From: an uncultured Clostridia bacterium
GTDB taxonomy: Bacteria > Bacillota > Clostridia > Oscillospirales > Oscillospiraceae
Assembly (NCBI GenBank): GCA_947167725.1
Contig: CAMVJF010000110.1
Coordinates: 1-6,121, forward strand
Direction: 5' to 3'
DNA: 6,121 nucleotides
The number at the start of each line of letters is the position of its first letter. Position 1 is the stretch's first letter. Below the pieces are notes generated by a model. The model saw nothing but the letters and a program-made list of their open reading frames with translations, did not search any database and was not told where the DNA came from. Positions 5,319 through 6,121 of this stretch are shown here, piece after piece. Made by a program: the position numbers and the translations under genes.

Positions 5319-6121
5319 ATGGAAAGAAAGCTGAACACCCGCATCACGGAAATGCTCGGCATCGAGCGTCCGATCCTCTCCGGCGCGATGCAGTGGCTGG
5401 CCAAGGCCGAACTCGTCGCCGCGGTCTCGAACGCGGGCGGCCTGGGTGTCATGTCCTCCGCCACCTTCCCGAGCGCCGAGGAGCTGCGCGCCGAGATCCG
5501 AAAATGCCGCAGCCTGACAGACAAGCCCTTTGCGGTCAATCTCACGCTGATGCCCTCGCTGGCCCCGCCGGACTACCCGGCCTATATCAAGGTCTGCATC
5601 GAGGAGGGCGTCCGCATCATGGAGACCTCCGGCCGCGCGCCCGAGCCCTTCATGCCGTATTTCAAAGCCGCAGGCATGACGGTCATCCACAAATGCACGA
5701 TCGTCAAGCACGCGCTCAAGGCGCAGGCCATCGGCTGCGACGCGGTTATCATGGACGGCACGGAGGCCGCGGGACACGTCGGCGAGAACGACATCGGCTC
5801 CATGGTGCTCTGGCCGGCGGCGGTCGACGCACTGGATATCCCGGTCATCGCCTGCGGCGGCGTCGGCGACGGCCGCGGCCTTGCGGCGGCGCTGATGCTC
5901 GGCTGCGAGGGCGCCACGGTCGGCACCCGCTTCTTCCTCTCGGAGGAGGCGCCCGCGCTCCGCGCGGGGAAGGAGGCCGTGGCAAAGCACGCCGACGAGA
6001 TGAGCACGACGCTTGTCCTGCGCCGCTTTACGAACACCACGCGCGTGCTGAACAACGGTCTCGCCGTCAAGGTCGCGGAGCTCGAACGCGCGGGCGCGCC
6101 CTTTGAGCAGATCGCGCCGCT
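5319..6121 (+). CDS. NAD(P)H-dependent flavin oxidoreductase, FabK/nitronate monooxygenase family, second paralogue, 3' end outside window
   Basis: An open frame from ATG 5319 runs to the right edge without a stop: 267 complete codons of a protein expected to be about 310-330 residues. It starts MERKLNTRITEMLGIERPIL, then GGLGVMSS (residues 40-47) and TDKPFAVNLTLMPS (67-80). E149-AAGH-153 is the conserved histidine motif (His153). ACGGVGDGRGLAAALMLG (178-195) and ATVGTRFFLSEE (199-210) are the FMN phosphate-binding segments. It aligns along its whole visible length with the protein encoded at 2160, but with many differences (EAAGHVGE here against EEGGHPLS there), so the two are diverged paralogues, not a recent duplication. 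It is probably a cytosolic FMN enzyme acting on an enoyl-thioester or, less likely, a nitronate. It is translationally coupled to the CoA-transferase. No frameshift is seen. The missing C-terminus prevents judging completeness. Confidence 0.87.
   Translation, partial: MERKLNTRITEMLGIERPILSGAMQWLAKAELVAAVSNAGGLGVMSSATFPSAEELRAEIRKCRSLTDKPFAVNLTLMPSLAPPDYPAYIKVCIEEGVRIMETSGRAPEPFMPYFKAAGMTVIHKCTIVKHALKAQAIGCDAVIMDGTEAAGHVGENDIGSMVLWPAAVDALDIPVIACGGVGDGRGLAAALMLGCEGATVGTRFFLSEEAPALRAGKEAVAKHADEMSTTLVLRRFTNTTRVLNNGLAVKVAELERAGAPFEQIAP

Noticed and set aside
3914..5545. Very long open frame on the minus strand (543 codons) across the CoA-transferase gene
   Set aside because: Its translation is low-complexity, rich in Arg, His, Asp and Ala without recognisable domains; it mirrors the GC-rich + strand gene, which has clear family motifs throughout. 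It is a compositional shadow.
5393..6106. Plus-strand open frame of 237 codons inside the second flavoprotein gene
   Set aside because: Arg/Gly-rich, motif-free; the overlapping frame from 5319 carries the complete FabK/NMO motif series and an SD site.
1..6121. tRNA/rRNA genes, CRISPR repeats, insertion sequences or attachment sites
   Set aside because: Almost every base lies in coding sequence; no regularly spaced repeats, transposase motifs or terminal inverted repeats, or tRNA-like folds were seen.

Overview
The window is a dense, GC-rich (roughly two thirds G+C by eye) bacterial segment with six genes, all on the + strand. The first and last genes run off the edges. Gaps are 12, 19, 10, 49 and 10 nt, and nearly every gene has a strong AGGAGG-type Shine-Dalgarno site. 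No promoter or classical terminator is visible, so it reads as the interior of one acyl-CoA operon, possibly subdivided at the 49-nt gap. Gene content (a FadN-type fusion protein, a FadA-type thiolase, a Cat/AbfT-type CoA-transferase, and FabK-like flavoproteins in place of oxygen-linked enzymes) suggests a high-GC fermentative anaerobe. A Clostridia/Oscillospiraceae-like member of Bacillota is the first guess, but Coriobacteriia or Synergistota cannot be excluded. This taxonomic reading is inference.

Layout: 1-940, C-terminal part of a 3-hydroxyacyl-CoA dehydrogenase/enoyl-CoA hydratase fusion (only the hydratase side is visible); 953-2140, FadA-type thiolase; 2160-3125, FabK/nitronate-monooxygenase-family flavin oxidoreductase; 3136-3927, PaaG-like crotonase-fold protein; 3928-3976, spacer with a GC-rich hairpin; 3977-5308, acetate/butyrate/4-hydroxybutyrate-type CoA-transferase with a TTG start; 5319-6121 and beyond, a second, paralogous FabK/NMO-family oxidoreductase.

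How the genes may work together: the CoA-transferase would load or unload CoA on a carboxylic acid. The crotonase-fold protein would move a double bond or isomerise an unusual acyl-CoA. The fusion protein would hydrate and oxidise (or the reverse), and the thiolase would cleave or condense. The two FabK-like flavoproteins are the unusual part. They could be NAD(P)H-dependent enoyl-CoA reductases taking the place of, or supplementing, an acyl-CoA dehydrogenase/ETF, which is not visible here. The set could run as beta-oxidation of an unusual acid or in reverse as a chain-forming fermentation; the sequence alone does not decide the direction or the substrate.
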